Positions 7,663-17,018 of a stretch of 20,572 bases of DNA are shown here, in pieces. The translations under genes and the position numbers were made by a program. Below the pieces are notes generated by a model that was not told the DNA's origin, searched no databases, and was given only the letters and a program-made list of their open reading frames with translations. Origin of the DNA: Coprobacillus sp. CAG:698 (GTDB lineage: Bacteria; Bacillota_I; Bacilli_A; ML615J-28; CAG-698); contig HF988710.1 in assembly GCA_000431235.1 (NCBI GenBank), positions 1 to 20,572 of the forward strand. The letters are read 5' to 3'. The first letter of the stretch is position 1, and each line of letters begins with the position of its first letter.

Positions 7663-8190
7663 TTATTTCCTTAATAAAAATAAAGATAAAGCACAAATTG
7701 TTTTGGCATCTTTTATTTCATTATTTAAAATCATTTGTTTTACTTCATCAAGGGTAACAAAAGTATAATTAATGGCTTCATTTTCGTCTAGTGATTGTTT
7801 TGTTTCAACTAAATCAGTTGCATAATAAAGTAAAATAACTTCATCTGTATAAGCACAAGTTGGATACATTTCTCCAAGAAATTCAATTTTAACAGCTTTG
7901 TACCCAATTTCTTCTTCTAATTCACGGATAGCAGCATGTAAAGGTTCTTCATTTTTATCAACTTTTCCTGCTGGAAATTCTTTTATTATTTCATCGTAAG
8001 GATATCTGTATTGTTCCTCTAATGCTATCTTACCATCCTTAACAGCTAACACACAAACTGCTTTACAATGTCTAACTACTTCTCTATATGATTCGTGTCC
8101 ATTAGGACATACGACTTTATCACGATAAACATCTATAATCTTTCCTCTATAAACAAGTGTTGATGCTAATCTTTTTTCTTTCAGTTCCAT
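7663..8190 (-). CDS. nudF: Nudix hydrolase, ADP-ribose pyrophosphatase-like
   Basis: Cytoplasmic Nudix hydrolase, probably splitting ADP-ribose to AMP and ribose 5-phosphate. The 175-residue product is close to the usual NudF/YqkG length. It has a complete Nudix box from Gly75 to Tyr97: G-x5-E81-x7-R89-E90-L-x-E93-E94-x-G96-Y97. The preceding EEQYRYPYDEIIKEFPAGK is typical of the ADP-ribose branch, where a Q-Y-R stretch and the E-x-P-A-G lead-in are conserved. The start has AAGGAG 10 bases upstream. It is a single-gene unit with its own extended -10 promoter and a weak terminator. Substrate is inferred from the branch motifs; other nucleoside diphosphate sugars are possible. Confidence 0.88.
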   Translation of the reverse strand: MELKEKRLASTLVYRGKIIDVYRDKVVCPNGHESYREVVRHCKAVCVLAVKDGKIALEEQYRYPYDEIIKEFPAGKVDKNEEPLHAAIRELEEEIGYKAVKIEFLGEMYPTCAYTDEVILLYYATDLVETKQSLDENEAINYTFVTLDEVKQMILNNEIKDAKTICALSLFLLRK

Positions 8191-8217
8191 TTTTATTATT
8201 CTCCTTAACTAGTAAGT

Positions 8218-8226
8218 ATTATATCA
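8218..8226 (-). promoter_or_regulatory. Nudix gene promoter (extended -10)
   Basis: Minus strand TGATATAAT, with no clear -35 (TATACT at 17 bp). The surrounding 14 nt AAGTGTGATATAAT are identical to the glnA promoter. The predicted start is about 20 bp before the ATG. Confidence 0.65.
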
Positions 8227-8235
8227 CACTTTATG

Positions 8236-8379
8236 AAAAGAGTATACACATATTTGTGCATACTCATAACTTATTTTAGAAATCAACCTCTGTATCATAA
8301 TAATAGCACTTAAGAAGTTTTTCCATGATAAAGGTCTCTTGGAAATGTGAATCTAACCATATGATAGCCTCTAAAAACA
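8236..8379 (-). ncRNA. Candidate structured intergenic RNA
   Basis: A perfect consensus promoter (8385-8413) fires into this gap about 190 bp before the Nudix ATG, while the Nudix gene has its own promoter further down. The transcript would hold nested complementary segments. TTTTAGA (8376-8370) pairs with TCTAAAA (8280-8274), TATCATA (8366-8360) with TATGATA (8299-8293), and TTTCCA (8345-8340) with TGGAAA (8325-8320). A small ACTT/AAGT hairpin follows. It would end at hairpin GAGTAT..ATACTC (8265-8240) followed by TTTTC. No convincing ORF with a ribosome site is present. I do not recognise a known riboswitch or RNA family. AT-rich stems arise by chance, so this could instead be a long 5' leader of the Nudix gene. 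Confidence 0.4.
8240..8265 (-). terminator. Terminator-like hairpin before the Nudix promoter
   Basis: Inverted repeat GAGTAT-x-CACA / TGTG-x-ATACTC with a 4-nt loop. On the minus strand it is followed by TTTTC. It could end the candidate RNA from the promoter at 8385-8413, or act as an operator just above the Nudix -10. Confidence 0.45.
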
Positions 8380-8384
8380 ATATA

Positions 8385-8413
8385 ATTATACAATTATCAT
8401 AAAACTGTGTCAA
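8385..8413 (-). promoter_or_regulatory. Perfect consensus sigma-A promoter in the intergenic gap
   Basis: Minus strand: TTGACA (8413-8408), exactly 17-bp spacer, TATAAT (8390-8385). It is the closest match to consensus in the window, yet no gene start lies near: the Nudix ATG is about 190 bp away and has its own promoter. Predicted start near 8379. Confidence 0.8.
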
Positions 8414-8472
8414 TAAAACTACTTTTACTTAATTTCTAATAAGTATATCACAAATGACATACAAAGCAGTTA

Positions 8473-8498
8473 AAGGCTAAACAAAATAGTCTAGCCTT
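8473..8498 (-). terminator. Terminator of the surface-fibre operon
   Basis: 7-bp stem AAGGCTA / TAGCCTT with a 12-nt loop, starting 5 bp after the stop of the giant gene. The tail (TAACTGCTTTG, minus strand) is only mildly T-rich. Position and stem support an operon end. Confidence 0.6.
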
Positions 8499-8503
8499 AA
8501 CTT

Positions 8504-11500
8504 TTAATATGCAAATAAATATCTAACTTCTCCCATTGCTGGTTTATTAACATTTTCAATCTCTATTAGTTGAACATTATAAAGAACATAACCTTTACTG
8601 TTGATAATTGAAAATGCAAACATATTAACATCGGGGACAGTTACTTGAAATTCACTTAGTTTTTCTGATAAGTTGAAATAAACAACATTTCTTCCTTTGA
8701 CATCTTCTAAAAGAGAATCAAATAAGACTTCATTGTCTTCATTTTCAAGTGATAAGTGTACATCTTCTATATCATTTACAATATTACCAGATGCATCCTT
8801 AAATTGAACTGCTAGAATAAATGATTTACCTTCATGACGTGTATCATTTTTAATTGTTTGCGTAAAACTTAAATTTATTTCATTCATATCTACAGTATGA
8901 TTTTTAGGTTTAAAATCTTTAAATTCATAAGTAATACCATTATCACGAGGCATTATATGAATTTCTGATAATCGTATTTGCGTCGAAGATACATTATCAA
9001 TGGCAAAGTATTTGTAATTGCCATTTGAAAATTCTGTTATATCATAAAGATTATAATCAACACTTGTAACATTTATTTCTTTTATCAAATCATATGTTAC
9101 TCCATCACTACTTGCATATATATTCACGTTACCCTTACCATAGCCTAGTTTTAAACTCATTTTTTCAATGATAAACTGTGTTTCTTTTGAATATATATTA
9201 TAAGTACTTTTTTTGCTTTCATCTAAATAAATTATACCTTGACCTTCTACAATTCCACCATTTAAAATACGAATATCTAAAAGTGAATATGTATTATCAT
9301 CAGTAAATTTAAATTTTTTACTTCCTGTATCTGAGTTATTAATTTCTTCCAAAGAAGTTTTACGACTAGGAGTAATTGAGTAAAGAGCACTTTCTTTACT
9401 AGATTCAGTTCTAAGTTCGCTTAAATGCAAATCATCTAATGGCTTATTAATAATTTCATAAGTACTTCTAATACCTTTCACAAAACCATCGTCTTCATTT
9501 GGATCATAATATCCACCTTCTAAAACGATATTATAGATTCGATTATCAAAAGTTGAATAACCATTAGGAGGTGTCAAAACAAAATAATATATTTCTGAAA
9601 CTGCTTCATTATTGCCTAAGAAATTATAAAATGTTTCATTTTCAAAAGCTTTTGTTTTTTTATCAAGTAAAGTAAAGTCATTTAAGAATACTTGATTAAC
9701 ATTATCATTTTTTATTGTATAATTACCAACAACTTTCTTTACTACTTTGCCATTAATAATCTTTTGATAATATACTTCTAATTCTGAATTAGCTTGAACA
9801 AAAGCATCATTGAGTTCAATTAGTCCCGTTTCAGGATTATATACTTGCTTATAAAGCTTTAAAATAAAATTTTTTTCAAGTTTTAAATTACTTTGACTAT
9901 CAGTTTTACCGCTATTATATATGTAACTCTTTAAATCATTAGAATTACGATGATTAACAACGTACTTAAAAGTAAATACACCATCTTCAGGAATAATCTT
10001 CTCAGAAATTACGGCAGTATTCTCTCCAGTAATAAAATCTGAATTGCTAACAGATGTTTCGATAACCAAATATCCTTTAATTGAATCTGGAGAAATATAG
10101 TATAGGTTCATATTTTCAAAATATTTCTCTACAATAATATTTTCAATTACCTCTTTACCATCCACCATAGAAATCGAATAAGCTCTAACACTAGATTCAC
10201 CAATATAATTATCATCTTTCACAACTGTAAAGACATAACCTCTATTCATATTAATAGGTATTTGAATAGTTCTTTTTAATAAATCTTCATTGTAATAATC
10301 TTGAATAAATGAATCTGAGAAACTTGTCTTAATATGCGTTCCTGGGGCTTCTATTAATTCAATCAAAAAACTCCAACGTGCATAAAAGGAAATGTTTGAA
10401 CTTATATTCATATTTTCCATTTCATAAATAGTCTTAAAGCTTTCACCATACGAAGCTATTGTACTTGCATCATTTACTAAATAAAAACCATTAAAGACAT
10501 AGCCATACACAGTTTGCTCATTGACCCATGCATTTACTTCACTTAATTTTTGACTAAAATAGCTTCGAAAACTTGTACCTTCTTTTAAAATAAATACTTT
10601 TTGGCGATTATCTTCTTTTATGAAACTCGCTTGAAGGTTGAAAGATACTTCATAAACTCTCGGTACACTAGCCTCTATTTCGATATTACCAGTAATAAAA
10701 GTATTAGGAAGTAATATCTCGTAGTATGAATTCTCTAAAGAAAAACCACTTGGAGAAGTAACTTGTTCTCCGTTTTTATTCTTTATAATAATTCCACTAC
10801 TCCAAATATTATTTGTTTCATCTAATAAATTATAAGTTGTATTACCTATTTTAATAGTAAATGATGTGAAAGAGCCACCATAACCATTATTAAGTGTTAA
10901 CTTAAATAAATATGATGTTTCACTAGATGTTGTTAGAATTCCATCATAAGTCATATTATGAACATCATGTGTTACTTGATGCTCATTTATTATTTTATAA
11001 GTTAAAGATATAGTATCATCAGATCCTTGATCCTTTAAGGAAATCGTATATATATTATCAGATACTGATCCTGTTAATAAGTCACCATTAGCTTTCATTG
11101 TGCCTCCAGATGAATTATTAAGTGTAAATGTTACATAATTACAATAATTAAGATCAATAATCAAATTATTATCAGGATCATTAATTGTTTTATATACAGG
11201 AATTAAAACAAGTTGCGTATTGCTTTTTAGTAAGAAATGAGGATTAACATATCTTTTAGCTTCTTCCATATGATAATTAATTGGAGGCGTATAATCAGCA
11301 AAAGTTACACCCATTAATTTTCTTTTATTATGCTCTAAATTGATTGTAAGCTCTGTATCTAAGTATGTAGAGCTTGCACCATCTTTAAATTTGATATTTA
11401 CTACTCCATTTTTTTCTATCTTAGTATTAGGATAAAAGATTAATTCATAATCGACATTTTCATCAGTTACGTTTAATTTAGATAAAACATACTTACCATA

Positions 11501-14500
11501 GTCACCAATAGTATAGTCATTAGTTTCGATCTCACTTGCATTACCATCTAGGAAAAAGTGAGGAAATATGTTGTGAACATCATTTGTTCCACTTCTTGTG
11601 ATTGTAAACTTAAATTTTATATTTAAAATATTATCATAAATTTTAGCAGTAATTATATATTTATTATTATTTATTTCTTGTATGTAGTTAATATTATCCT
11701 TTACATCGGATGGATTTTTAATATTAACAAATTTTTCACCATCAAATTTATATTCTTTATTTTCACCAATGTAAGTTAACTCTCGTTTAGTTATATTACA
11801 AACATGTGATGAGGAGATGGTATCATTATAAATTGTCATAGTTCCAAATAAAAACCAACCCAAATTATGAAGCTCATCAATAGATAAGTTATCATCAAAT
11901 GAACTAACATTATTAGAATTTGTATTGATCCAAACTTCCACATTTTCAGTTGTGTTTTTACTACCCTTGTAACGAACTTTATAATTATCTAAAACTTCAA
12001 ATTGTGACATAGCACCATCTACTAACTTTAAATGATATTTTTTTTCATTACTACTTAAAGTTAAATTATGATTTTCCAATAAATTAACAGCTGCTGATGT
12101 AACCTTTACAGGTTTTGATAGCTCAAGTTGTGTCCCACTTTGTGAACTTGTACTTATAAGAGCATTCTCTTTAGAATAATAATTATAACTTTGACTATTA
12201 GCAGATTTATAAATTCCATAATGATTTGATGTACCACTTGTACTACTTAATCGAGCATTAGAATAGTTATAATTAACATACATAGATCCACTATCAATAA
12301 GCGTTCCTGCACCAACATTATTGTCACGACCAACAACACCAAATACAAAGGCATTTTTTGAAGAGATCGCATTAATCTTTGTATCCATTACAGAATTATT
12401 GTTAACATATACTTTGACTGATCTAAATGATGGACAAATACCAGCTGCAAATGCGTTAACATGTTGTGTACCATTATAGCTACTTGCTTGAACATTAGCT
12501 GTTATTTTGCAGTCATAAATCATATTGTCTTTTAAATTTATTGTTGTACTACCATTCCAAGTAAATGCTCCTGATACGCCACCAGCGTAGGCATTTGTTC
12601 TTTCATAACCAACAGATGCAATTACCGAACCAAATACTTTATTATTAAAGATATTCACAGTCGATGAATTAGTATGACAATATAAAGCTCCTAAAATACC
12701 TGCAACATAGATATCTGGGTTAGCATAACTAGAATTTGCTTTTAAAGTTTCTTCACCATATATATTTGCATTTAACACTTTATTATTTTGGATATTTATT
12801 TGATATGTTGTTGTTGCCTTAACTAAACCAATTAAACCTCCACAAAAAGCACTATCAGGATTTTCATGTGCACGCATAATAACATAATCTTTATCTGAGT
12901 TAGAGCCAATATACTCACAGTTATAAATACTTCCTTGGTATAACTGGCCAATTAAACCACCTACATAGTTCTCACCACGATAATCACCACCACCAGGTGT
13001 CGTATTTTGAATACTAGATATTTCTAAAGTATTACCTGTTTCTTTGCCTTCATCCCAATTGTATCCTTTTAGTGAGGAATTCTTCATTTCCATTGTAAAT
13101 GAAGTTTGATCATTATAAAACCTACCAACTAGACCTCCTACGTAAGAGTTATTTGTATCATCATGGGTATTTTGAACTTCATATGACAAACTATTACAAT
13201 TCAAAGATGAATTATTAATATACACATTTACATTTTCGTAGTTAACACCAAATGAGTGTCCCATTAATAAACCGATAGAAATATCGCCCATTGATAGAGA
13301 ACTAATTTCTCTTGTGGCATCTAATGATACATTTTCAGAATATAAATTTATATAACTTAAACTTTTTTTAGAGTTTGTAGAACTAACAAGCCCCGTAAAT
13401 AAACCAGTTACACAATGCTCACTATCACTTTTTGACACTGAGCCTGTTTTAGTAATAAGATAAGATTCATGAGAAGCTATGCTTGATTGTACAGATTTCA
13501 CATCAAGTCTTCCATCTTTAATAACAACAACGTTGCTTAAATTATCGCTACTACCACTAATATCAAAATATCCTTTACCAACAATTCCTCCAGTTACGCA
13601 TTTTCCGTAGTTGGCATTGGCATCACTTCTTCCGTTTTGAATAGAACTAATATCATATTCACCAGTAAAAATAGGATTGTATCGATAAATAATTTTTTCA
13701 TCAACTGTTTCTTTAGAAATATTAGCCTTAAAGGAATCATTTGCTTTTAGATTATTACCATTTATTAATCCAAACAATCCTCCAGTAAAAATATTTGCTT
13801 TTGATGTACTACTAGAACTTATTCCTCTAATAGAAGACACTTTATTACTATTATTTACGAAAGAAATTTTTCCGATATTTATAGTATCTGTAGCGTCAAG
13901 GTAACCTACAATTCCGCCTATATATAGATTCCCACAATTTATATCCGCATGAATATTGAAAGGTTTTGTTTGAATCACTTTTATATTTTCAATTACTGAT
14001 TTTCCAATTCCTCCACAAAGCAATCCCATTTTAATAGAAATAGAAGTTGAATAGTCTGTAGCTTCTCCTTTTAAACTCATATCATAGGAAGATGCATCAA
14101 TTTCTAAATCTTTGAAATAGGACTTTTTGCTTGCCTCACCACAAACTAGTCCAGATGAAATGTTTCCTTTTGTTCTCACAACATTACTTGACTTAGAAAC
14201 ATTAGTTTGTAAATAATTTAAACTATTAAAACCAAAATTATTCATATAACCAATTACATTTCCAGAATAAACAGTTGTGTTTTTAGAATTTATGGCAATT
14301 GAAGATGAAGTATTAACATTATATACTAATGGTTCGTTAGCATATCCAGCTAATCCTCCAGCATAAATGTTTTGATTACTATAATTATTAGTTGTAGCAG
14401 TGATACCAATTGATCCATTAACTTTTAAATTTCTTACAACTGCTTTATCACCTAAATAGCCAAATAGTCCATAATATGATGAATCACTTTCCTCTTCTTT

Positions 14501-15241
14501 ATTTATCAGCATTACAATTTGTGATTCTTTTCCACTATTTAATCCACATAAAACACCTTGGAAAGGAAAACTTGCATTACCAATGCCAGTAAACTCAGAG
14601 CCAAAAATAGATATATTATGTTGAACGTAATAATATCCTTCATATACTCTTGCAAACAAATTATTAGAGGTAATATAATCACTTTTATTACTTGCATCTT
14701 TATAATTTGAATAAGAAGAAAATAGATTGTTATATTCTTCTATTATTTCTTGAGTGGGTGTACTTGTTCCGTAATCAATTATTCTTTGAATAGAAATAAG
14801 ATCTTTACTAGATGATATTACAAAAGAGTTACCCATATATTTTCCATAGTCATCTTTAGTAGGATCATTATAAACCTGATTAACAATTAAATCACTATTA
14901 ACAGTTAACTTAATTTTATTAACTCCACTTGTATTTATAACAGTACCTTTAGTATCTGTAATGTTCCAATTAGCAAATAATTTGCTTTCATTTACAACAT
15001 TTAAGGTAACTTCAGTTCCATTCTTTATTGAATATTCACTATATGATGACTCTTCTTTTGTTAGAAGTGCATCTTGACCTGTTAAGTAAACTGTACCAAA
15101 ACCAGTTTTGTTTACTCTTACGACACTATCAACAGTTCCTACAGCTACAGCAGGCTCTACGACTACATTAATAAAAACAAAAGAAATTAATGCAAGAAAA
15201 AGAGCTAATAAAGATATAATAAATATTTTTCTTTTATGCAT
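8504..15241 (-). CDS. Giant secreted GLUG-repeat surface protein (2245 aa)
   Basis: Not assignable to a named protein. Start: ATG at 15241, behind GGAGG, overlapping the previous gene by 8 bp. A longer reading from 15313 would lie inside that gene. Residues 5-34 form a signal peptide ending AVAV. Residues 41-125 resemble divergent InlB B-repeats (GxGTV...GTxVTL...FxxW). From about 225 to 1000 run about 15 GLUG-like units such as YGLFGYLGD, YAGGLAGY, TGGIVGKG, VGGLVGRF, VGGLIGQL, AGGVSGAF, spaced about 40-60 residues apart, likely a beta-helix. An MBG-like Ig stretch (ITKREL...KEYKFDG, near 1150) follows, then a Listeria-Bacteroides-type repeat ending YARW (1529-1623). A possible discoidin/F5-8C-like region lies at about 1981-2096 (YASSDGVTYDLI). 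There is no LPXTG, C-terminal membrane segment or cell-wall repeat, so how it stays on the cell is unknown. It is the last gene of the SipW/TasA-like operon, hence probably a fibre-associated adhesin. Confidence 0.85.
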   Translation of the reverse strand: MHKRKIFIISLLALFLALISFVFINVVVEPAVAVGTVDSVVRVNKTGFGTVYLTGQDALLTKEESSYSEYSIKNGTEVTLNVVNESKLFANWNITDTKGTVINTSGVNKIKLTVNSDLIVNQVYNDPTKDDYGKYMGNSFVISSSKDLISIQRIIDYGTSTPTQEIIEEYNNLFSSYSNYKDASNKSDYITSNNLFARVYEGYYYVQHNISIFGSEFTGIGNASFPFQGVLCGLNSGKESQIVMLINKEEESDSSYYGLFGYLGDKAVVRNLKVNGSIGITATTNNYSNQNIYAGGLAGYANEPLVYNVNTSSSIAINSKNTTVYSGNVIGYMNNFGFNSLNYLQTNVSKSSNVVRTKGNISSGLVCGEASKKSYFKDLEIDASSYDMSLKGEATDYSTSISIKMGLLCGGIGKSVIENIKVIQTKPFNIHADINCGNLYIGGIVGYLDATDTINIGKISFVNNSNKVSSIRGISSSSTSKANIFTGGLFGLINGNNLKANDSFKANISKETVDEKIIYRYNPIFTGEYDISSIQNGRSDANANYGKCVTGGIVGKGYFDISGSSDNLSNVVVIKDGRLDVKSVQSSIASHESYLITKTGSVSKSDSEHCVTGLFTGLVSSTNSKKSLSYINLYSENVSLDATREISSLSMGDISIGLLMGHSFGVNYENVNVYINNSSLNCNSLSYEVQNTHDDTNNSYVGGLVGRFYNDQTSFTMEMKNSSLKGYNWDEGKETGNTLEISSIQNTTPGGGDYRGENYVGGLIGQLYQGSIYNCEYIGSNSDKDYVIMRAHENPDSAFCGGLIGLVKATTTYQINIQNNKVLNANIYGEETLKANSSYANPDIYVAGILGALYCHTNSSTVNIFNNKVFGSVIASVGYERTNAYAGGVSGAFTWNGSTTINLKDNMIYDCKITANVQASSYNGTQHVNAFAAGICPSFRSVKVYVNNNSVMDTKINAISSKNAFVFGVVGRDNNVGAGTLIDSGSMYVNYNYSNARLSSTSGTSNHYGIYKSANSQSYNYYSKENALISTSSQSGTQLELSKPVKVTSAAVNLLENHNLTLSSNEKKYHLKLVDGAMSQFEVLDNYKVRYKGSKNTTENVEVWINTNSNNVSSFDDNLSIDELHNLGWFLFGTMTIYNDTISSSHVCNITKRELTYIGENKEYKFDGEKFVNIKNPSDVKDNINYIQEINNNKYIITAKIYDNILNIKFKFTITRSGTNDVHNIFPHFFLDGNASEIETNDYTIGDYGKYVLSKLNVTDENVDYELIFYPNTKIEKNGVVNIKFKDGASSTYLDTELTINLEHNKRKLMGVTFADYTPPINYHMEEAKRYVNPHFLLKSNTQLVLIPVYKTINDPDNNLIIDLNYCNYVTFTLNNSSGGTMKANGDLLTGSVSDNIYTISLKDQGSDDTISLTYKIINEHQVTHDVHNMTYDGILTTSSETSYLFKLTLNNGYGGSFTSFTIKIGNTTYNLLDETNNIWSSGIIIKNKNGEQVTSPSGFSLENSYYEILLPNTFITGNIEIEASVPRVYEVSFNLQASFIKEDNRQKVFILKEGTSFRSYFSQKLSEVNAWVNEQTVYGYVFNGFYLVNDASTIASYGESFKTIYEMENMNISSNISFYARWSFLIELIEAPGTHIKTSFSDSFIQDYYNEDLLKRTIQIPINMNRGYVFTVVKDDNYIGESSVRAYSISMVDGKEVIENIIVEKYFENMNLYYISPDSIKGYLVIETSVSNSDFITGENTAVISEKIIPEDGVFTFKYVVNHRNSNDLKSYIYNSGKTDSQSNLKLEKNFILKLYKQVYNPETGLIELNDAFVQANSELEVYYQKIINGKVVKKVVGNYTIKNDNVNQVFLNDFTLLDKKTKAFENETFYNFLGNNEAVSEIYYFVLTPPNGYSTFDNRIYNIVLEGGYYDPNEDDGFVKGIRSTYEIINKPLDDLHLSELRTESSKESALYSITPSRKTSLEEINNSDTGSKKFKFTDDNTYSLLDIRILNGGIVEGQGIIYLDESKKSTYNIYSKETQFIIEKMSLKLGYGKGNVNIYASSDGVTYDLIKEINVTSVDYNLYDITEFSNGNYKYFAIDNVSSTQIRLSEIHIMPRDNGITYEFKDFKPKNHTVDMNEINLSFTQTIKNDTRHEGKSFILAVQFKDASGNIVNDIEDVHLSLENEDNEVLFDSLLEDVKGRNVVYFNLSEKLSEFQVTVPDVNMFAFSIINSKGYVLYNVQLIEIENVNKPAMGEVRYLFAY

Positions 15242-16388
15242 TACTATCCTCCGTATTTTTATAGATTTCATAGTGGCCATTACTATGATCATAGCCATTA
15301 AAACTATTATCATATAATTTATAACCTTTATTAGTATTAACTTCTATTTTGACATTTATTTCTTGTAAATTCGAGTACTTTAAAAATTCAATATAAAAGT
15401 TTGATGACTGAGGAATATAAATTATCATAGTTCCGCTATCTAAATTTGATTCAATCGAATAAATATATGGATCATTTATATCGAAATCACCTTCATAATT
15501 AACCCTAGCAATCCTTCCATTATGTATGCGATGGAAAATGTTTTGATCTAACATTAATCCATTCCAGGTAATAGTTAGTTTAATAGGGTTAGAAGTAAAT
15601 GTATATATTTCTCCATTAATATTAAATTCTCTTGAAGCATAATCATTTGTATCTTTCTTTACAAATCCATATGAATTTATTGATTGAATATATAATATTC
15701 GATAATCAATATCAAAGTTTACTTTATCTGCTGTTGCGAATCCGATAAGTCTATTAGATACAGTTATATTAAAAATATGAACTTCTTTATAAGGCTTTTC
15801 TAGCTGAACAACAACAGAAATCTTTTCTTCATTTAAACTTGAATTATGGTTTCTTTCAAATTTTAAAGTTATATTATGCGTTTTACCAATGGCAACATTA
15901 TCTTTTTTCTCATAAGAGAATAAATATTTTCCAATTTCATCAGCAACTTTTTCACCTGTATTTTTTACAACACTTATATTATATTTATAAGAATCTTTAC
16001 CAACTAATTGAGGTTTTTTCCATACATCTAAAACATATAAGTCTTTAGTTCCATAATCAGTAGCATTAATTACATTACCATTTTCATCGTAAAATACTGA
16101 TGGAGTGTTGATAGTATAAACTATATCTCTTTGAGTTACATTATCATCGATATAATTCATTAATTTAAAATCAATATATCCAACATTATTTTCTAATGTA
16201 ACAACTCTATTTTCACCTGTACTGTCAAGGTATAATGATGTATAGTGAGCAATTATCTCATCTTTACTTCTTTTTATATATCTTGCCGAAGTGAAGATAA
16301 TTAAAAAATCAAAAGCTACTATAATAAATATTATTAAACAAAAAAGAATTTTTCTTTTTGTTTGATTTTTGACAACTTTTTCATTCAT
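15234..16388 (-). CDS. Membrane-anchored or secreted fibre-operon protein (384 aa)
   Basis: Function not recognised. The N-terminus is cytoplasmic and basic (NQTKRK). A hydrophobic segment at 13-34 ends FTSARYIKRS, followed by about 350 extracellular residues rich in beta-type sequence, Asn and aromatic residues. The SA-RY at the end of the hydrophobic segment matches FA-KY and LS-KY in neighbouring proteins and may be the SipW-type cleavage site. It follows the 205-aa gene by 12 bp, and its TAA overlaps the ATG of the giant gene (translational coupling). By context it is an accessory or tip component of the fibre. It could also be an uncleaved membrane protein that docks the giant protein. 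Confidence 0.8.
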   Translation of the reverse strand: MNEKVVKNQTKRKILFCLIIFIIVAFDFLIIFTSARYIKRSKDEIIAHYTSLYLDSTGENRVVTLENNVGYIDFKLMNYIDDNVTQRDIVYTINTPSVFYDENGNVINATDYGTKDLYVLDVWKKPQLVGKDSYKYNISVVKNTGEKVADEIGKYLFSYEKKDNVAIGKTHNITLKFERNHNSSLNEEKISVVVQLEKPYKEVHIFNITVSNRLIGFATADKVNFDIDYRILYIQSINSYGFVKKDTNDYASREFNINGEIYTFTSNPIKLTITWNGLMLDQNIFHRIHNGRIARVNYEGDFDINDPYIYSIESNLDSGTMIIYIPQSSNFYIEFLKYSNLQEINVKIEVNTNKGYKLYDNSFNGYDHSNGHYEIYKNTEDSNA

Positions 16389-16400
16389 AAGACACCTCTT

Positions 16401-17018
16401 TTATTGCGATGCAGCATTAAAGTACAGATTCAAACGAAGAGTTGCACCAAAATAATCATCACTAACTGTATTTTCAATTTGACCATCTAAGTATGCAGTA
16501 ACTCTAAATTCATATTTGACATGACTTTTATTTGCTTTTGGTAAAGATAAGTTATCTGTTAATTGGATAAAAGGGGTTGTGATTTCATTAGTATCTTCAT
16601 TTTCTGAAACCTCACGATACTCAACACGGCATTCTATGTCAAACGTTGATTGCTTTACTGGTAGGGATAATAACCCATTAGCAACAGCATAAAATAAACC
16701 GGGAATATTGTTTTCAATCTCACTATCATAATTAGTTATATAAAAATAATAAACAATACGGTCACCAGGAATTACATTCATTGTTTCAATACATGAAACT
16801 ATTTCTCCGTTTTCTTCATACGAAGAAGGTACACCAATTATTAAAGTATCATTTCTATACAAGTCACCACGTGTATAGTTAAAATGCAATCTATCACCTA
16901 TTGGAAAATTAGGTTCAGGATTTACACTTGAACTATATTTAGATAGAGTTACTAACATCAAAACACAACTTGATAAAACAAGAAGATAAATTGTTAGGAT
17001 TATGTATCTAATTTTCAT
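16401..17018 (-). CDS. Small fibre-operon exported protein (205 aa)
   Basis: Function not recognised. A hydrophobic segment at 5-27 ends VTLSKYSSS, like the TFAKY end of the first TasA-like subunit. The roughly 175-residue outer domain contains VIPGDRIVYYFYITNYDSE, a stretch typical of beta-sandwich subunits in SipW/TasA operons (PGD followed by alternating hydrophobics), and ends LRLNLYFNAASQ. The ATG overlaps the end of the signal peptidase gene by 11 bp, with GAGG in the coding end of that gene, so the two are probably translationally coupled. Likely a minor TasA-like subunit; the fold assignment is inference from these motifs and position. Confidence 0.78.
   Translation of the reverse strand: MKIRYIILTIYLLVLSSCVLMLVTLSKYSSSVNPEPNFPIGDRLHFNYTRGDLYRNDTLIIGVPSSYEENGEIVSCIETMNVIPGDRIVYYFYITNYDSEIENNIPGLFYAVANGLLSLPVKQSTFDIECRVEYREVSENEDTNEITTPFIQLTDNLSLPKANKSHVKYEFRVTAYLDGQIENTVSDDYFGATLRLNLYFNAASQ

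Noticed and set aside
8504..8700. Sortase (LPXTG-like) anchor at the end of the giant protein
   Set aside because: The C-terminus reads VNKPAMGEVRYLFAY with no LPXTG, hydrophobic span or basic tail.
15242..15313. 24-residue N-terminal extension of the giant protein
   Set aside because: It lies inside the coding end of the 384-aa gene, is not signal-peptide-like in order, and the ATG at 15241 has GGAGG and a clean signal peptide.
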